Origin: Haloplanus natans DSM 17983
GTDB taxonomy: Archaea; Halobacteriota; Halobacteria; Halobacteriales; Haloferacaceae
DNA length: 64,000 nucleotides
Reading direction: 5' to 3'
Assembly: GCF_000427685.1 (NCBI RefSeq)
Contig: NZ_ATYM01000003.1
Span: 365,066-429,065 of the forward strand
The notes under the pieces were generated by a model. That model searched no databases. It had not been told where the DNA came from and worked only from the letters and a program-made list of their open reading frames with translations. Below are positions 61,990 to 64,000 of the stretch, in pieces. The position numbers and the translations under genes were made by a program. Numbering within the stretch: the stretch's first letter is position 1; the number at the start of each line of letters is the position of its first letter.

Positions 61990-62276
61990 CACGATGCCCC
62001 CGTCGTTTCGACGACATCGGGACAGCCGTCCGCGTCCTGGAACCCGTTTTTCGTTTCCGGTCGTGTCGGACACGTATCCGCGGAGTCGTTGATACCATCA
62101 CCATCGTAATCGGCTGGGGCCTGTCGCGTTGAAACGGTCTGGTCGACGAGGTCGCTTTGTTTTTGTTCGGTCGCTTGGGCGGCACGCACGTCTCCGATCT
62201 GCCAAAGAGCAGGGACAGCCACCACTAAGACGACCATCGCCACGACGGTGATTCGTTGCTTATGTGTCCAAGACAT
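61989..62276 (-). CDS. exported thrombospondin type 3 (calcium-repeat) protein
   Basis: 95 residues from ATG 62276. An N-terminal hydrophobic anchor (ITVVAMVVLVVAVPALW), then DYDGDGINDSADTCP and KNGFQDADGCPD, two calcium-binding TSP3-type repeats. Probably membrane-anchored on the outside. Confidence 0.75.
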   Translation of the reverse strand: MSWTHKQRITVVAMVVLVVAVPALWQIGDVRAAQATEQKQSDLVDQTVSTRQAPADYDGDGINDSADTCPTRPETKNGFQDADGCPDVVETTGAS

Positions 62277-63138
62277 GTGTCTCAAAGCCATCTGTCGTAT
62301 GGAAGACGCCATCGTGGATGATGAGCGCCTCTAGACCCTCCCAGTCCGATGCTAATTCGCGTGCCTTGGCAAGCGGGAGTGCCGCGAGGGTCGTCGCCAG
62401 GGCGTCGGCTTCCATACAGTCTCGGCGTGCCACGACGGTGACCGATTCATGGCGAGAGCCGAGCGATTCGGTGGTCGGATCGTAGACGTGGTCAGTGCCG
62501 TTTCGCGACCGTCGGTATCCGCCGGATGTTGCGACGTACCAGTCCGTGTCGAGGACCTTCAGCGGTGTGTCGTCACCGTACGGGCTCTCGATGGCGACCG
62601 GTCCCGTCGGTGGGGACATGTCACCGCCACCACTGACGAACCCACGTCGGCCGACGCCGCCGAGTGCCTCGCTGGCCCGATCAACGATGTACCCTTTGGC
62701 GAGGCCATTCAGGTCGAGTTCGACGTCGGTCGTGATGTGAGATCCGCTGGTTTGGACAGTTCCGGTATCGAACTCTGTTCGTAGTGTCTCACTATCACCA
62801 CGCAGGAACGTTTTGAGATCGTGTTCGACGCGGCCCTGATGAATATCGAACACCCCGTCGGTCCGGTCGTTGTATTCGAATCCACGGCGAACGATTTGGG
62901 CAACGTGTTCGTTCCTGACTTCTCCTTCACGGTTGAGCTGGCTGACGGCACTCGCCGCATCGAAGGCGTTCAGCTGGGATTCGAGTGATTCAGCCGTTTT
63001 TCGGGCCGCAGTTGCCCCAGCCTGGGCCCGAATGCCCGTCGCCTGAATCCGAAACGCCGTGTCACAACACTCGAACTCGCGGTAGGTGTCCCCAAACCGT
63101 TCGTAGACCGATGCGAGCGATCCCATCATCTCGGTCAC
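62260..63138 (-). CDS. apbE: ApbE-type FAD:protein FMN transferase
   Basis: 292 residues. DLNGLAKGYIVDRASEAL, FVSGGGDM, DHVYDPTTE and ADALATTLAALPLAKA are the conserved ApbE motifs. The enzyme attaches FMN to Thr/Ser of partner proteins, mostly outside the membrane. No twin-arginine signal is seen at the start, so the location is uncertain. Confidence 0.92.
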   Translation of the reverse strand: MTEMMGSLASVYERFGDTYREFECCDTAFRIQATGIRAQAGATAARKTAESLESQLNAFDAASAVSQLNREGEVRNEHVAQIVRRGFEYNDRTDGVFDIHQGRVEHDLKTFLRGDSETLRTEFDTGTVQTSGSHITTDVELDLNGLAKGYIVDRASEALGGVGRRGFVSGGGDMSPPTGPVAIESPYGDDTPLKVLDTDWYVATSGGYRRSRNGTDHVYDPTTESLGSRHESVTVVARRDCMEADALATTLAALPLAKARELASDWEGLEALIIHDGVFHTTDGFETHVLDT

Positions 63139-63470
63139 TCGTCCTCTTCGTGTTCTTCGTCCTCGTGTTCCTCTTCGTATTCTTCCTCGTCGTCTTCATC
63201 CTCGTCGTCTTCTTCATACTCCTCGTGTTCTTCGTCCTCGTATCCGGACTGTGTCTGGACTGCTGGGGTGAACTCCTGATTCGGCGTCGGCGCATCCGCA
63301 GTAACCTGTTGTGAGGATTCTGACGCGGGCGTATCTGGTGAGTTAGGTTGCTCGCCAGCCTGCGCGAGGCCGCCACCGGGCAGCGCGAGGGCCCCGGCGA
63401 CACCAGCTGTGAGGAGCGCACCGACGAGCGTGAAGGCGACGAGTTCGTTTTTCGGGACGGGAACGCGCAT
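63135..63470 (-). CDS. exported protein with polyacidic tail
   Basis: 111 residues. Signal-type N-terminus (ELVAFTLVGALLTAGVAGALALPG), then a disordered region and a C-terminal tract made almost only of Glu, Asp, His and Tyr. First gene of the redox operon; overlaps apbE by 4 nt. It may bind metal ions such as iron near the reductase. Confidence 0.75.
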   Translation of the reverse strand: MRVPVPKNELVAFTLVGALLTAGVAGALALPGGGLAQAGEQPNSPDTPASESSQQVTADAPTPNQEFTPAVQTQSGYEDEEHEEYEEDDEDEDDEEEYEEEHEDEEHEEDE

Positions 63471-63776
63471 AATTAGCTACCCCTCGGTTCAGAACCACTA
63501 TCTTCGACGTGTCGGTCGTTGCGTTCTGTCATTGCAAATAGAGGGTTGAGACAGCCGTAGTAAGGCGTTCGCGTCCAACCATCGAATGTTCGTACAGCTA
63601 TCGAATCTGTTCAGGACATGAAATGGGTTCTGAGCACGCATGTGATTCGGTTACCAGGCATCTGGTGCGATCAGTGTCTGTCTGACCCTGTGCACGCAGA
63701 CGATTCGATGGTTGTACGACGATTCGATAGATGGACGCGAATGCTATTTTGTAAACTGTACCTATGTGGGATTGCA
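63471..63776. other. intergenic region between divergent genes
   Basis: About 305 nt with AT-rich patches and a repeated ACGATTCGAT(A/G) motif (about 63700 and 63718). It holds the two divergent promoters. No gene seen. Confidence 0.35.
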
Positions 63777-64000
63777 ATGCCAAGGAACAAGATAACCAGT
63801 ATCGCGCTCGTTGCCTTGCTAATATTGAGTGCAGGTGCAGCAGCAACTGGTTCCGCCACCGCCGCGCCCGCGAACCAAACAGCAGATGCTGATCAAGAAA
63901 CGAACAGTACTGCTACGGGGACGAGTGAGATAGGGATAGAGTCACTTAGCGGACTATCGCTATTTGATTCGCTCGGAGCACTCTTTTCCGATGATAGTGC
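63777..64000 (+). CDS. secreted protein, 3' end beyond the window
   Basis: At least 74 residues from ATG 63777: a Sec-type signal (ITSIALVALLILSAGAAATGSA) followed by a Thr/Ser/Asn-rich, acidic mature part. Cut by the window end; no domain yet visible. Confidence 0.7.
   Translation, partial: MPRNKITSIALVALLILSAGAAATGSATAAPANQTADADQETNSTATGTSEIGIESLSGLSLFDSLGALFSDDS

Overview
The window is haloarchaeal (class Halobacteria). Its proteins are acidic and its genes GC-rich, several promoters have a TATA box about 25 nt before the start codon (leaderless transcripts), and it carries Tat lipoproteins, an Orc1/Cdc6 gene with origin repeats, IS200/IS605-type TnpB elements and haloarchaeal-type winged-helix regulators. 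Much of it is accessory DNA: five IS200/IS605-type elements, a broken DDE-transposase element, a tRNA-end fragment, an integrase remnant, a conjugation-like block, many toxin-antitoxin (TA) modules, a tRNA array and a second replication origin.

Layout. 0-2.4 kb: TnpB element and integrase remnant. 2.4-8.5 kb: a transport/stress locus (UspA pair protein, small membrane protein, APC permease fused to two Usp domains, Lrp-type regulator with a TrkA-C-like domain, HPP membrane protein fused to Usp domains). 8.85-27.3 kb: a probable integrative conjugative-type element that starts beside a 3' tRNA-Gly fragment. It holds HicBA, an RPA-like single-strand DNA-binding protein, an NrS-1-like primase-polymerase, a four-TM transfer protein, a VirB4/HerA-type ATPase, a VirB6/TrbL-like membrane protein, a membrane-anchored AAA+ ATPase, two paralogous regulator plus TumE-like modules and two Tat lipoproteins. 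No relaxase or intact integrase is visible. 27.6-36 kb: two RHH-PIN TA modules, two TnpB elements, a MNT/HEPN remnant, a winged-helix regulator and an HTH-nucleotidyltransferase gene.

36.1-43.4 kb is the most unusual part: 14 recognisable tRNA genes (Gln, Asp, Pro, three Ser, two Leu, Tyr, Thr, Glu, initiator-like Met, Arg, Gly), all on the + strand and interleaved with small genes, an HNH endonuclease and a TnpB element. They lead into and flank a gene for a Ro60/TROVE-domain RNA-binding protein. Two of the tRNA genes carry 54-56 nt hairpin-rich insertions, and two further tRNA-like sequences with a good T arm and a matching acceptor end but no normal anticodon arm lie just upstream of the Ro gene. 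I read this as a virus- or plasmid-derived tRNA island with a Ro protein and candidate Y-RNA-like partners.

43.6-49.4 kb: SWIM zinc-finger gene, a Doc toxin with a tiny partner ORF, decayed genes and a complete IS200/IS605 element (tnpA plus tnpB). 49.4-54 kb: a replication origin: orc1/cdc6 on the minus strand among nine ORB-like repeats, with two near-identical long inverted repeats 3.1 kb apart. 54-57 kb: two VapBC-type modules preceded by a shared palindromic motif. 57.2-58.6 kb: NikR-like regulator divergent from a NicO-type nickel/cobalt transporter. 58.6-60.4 kb: frameshifted transposase. 60.6-63.5 kb: membrane protein, winged-helix regulator and a convergent operon (acidic secreted protein, ApbE flavin transferase, calcium-repeat protein, ferric-reductase-like membrane protein) that looks like an extracytoplasmic redox system. 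The window ends inside a secreted-protein gene.
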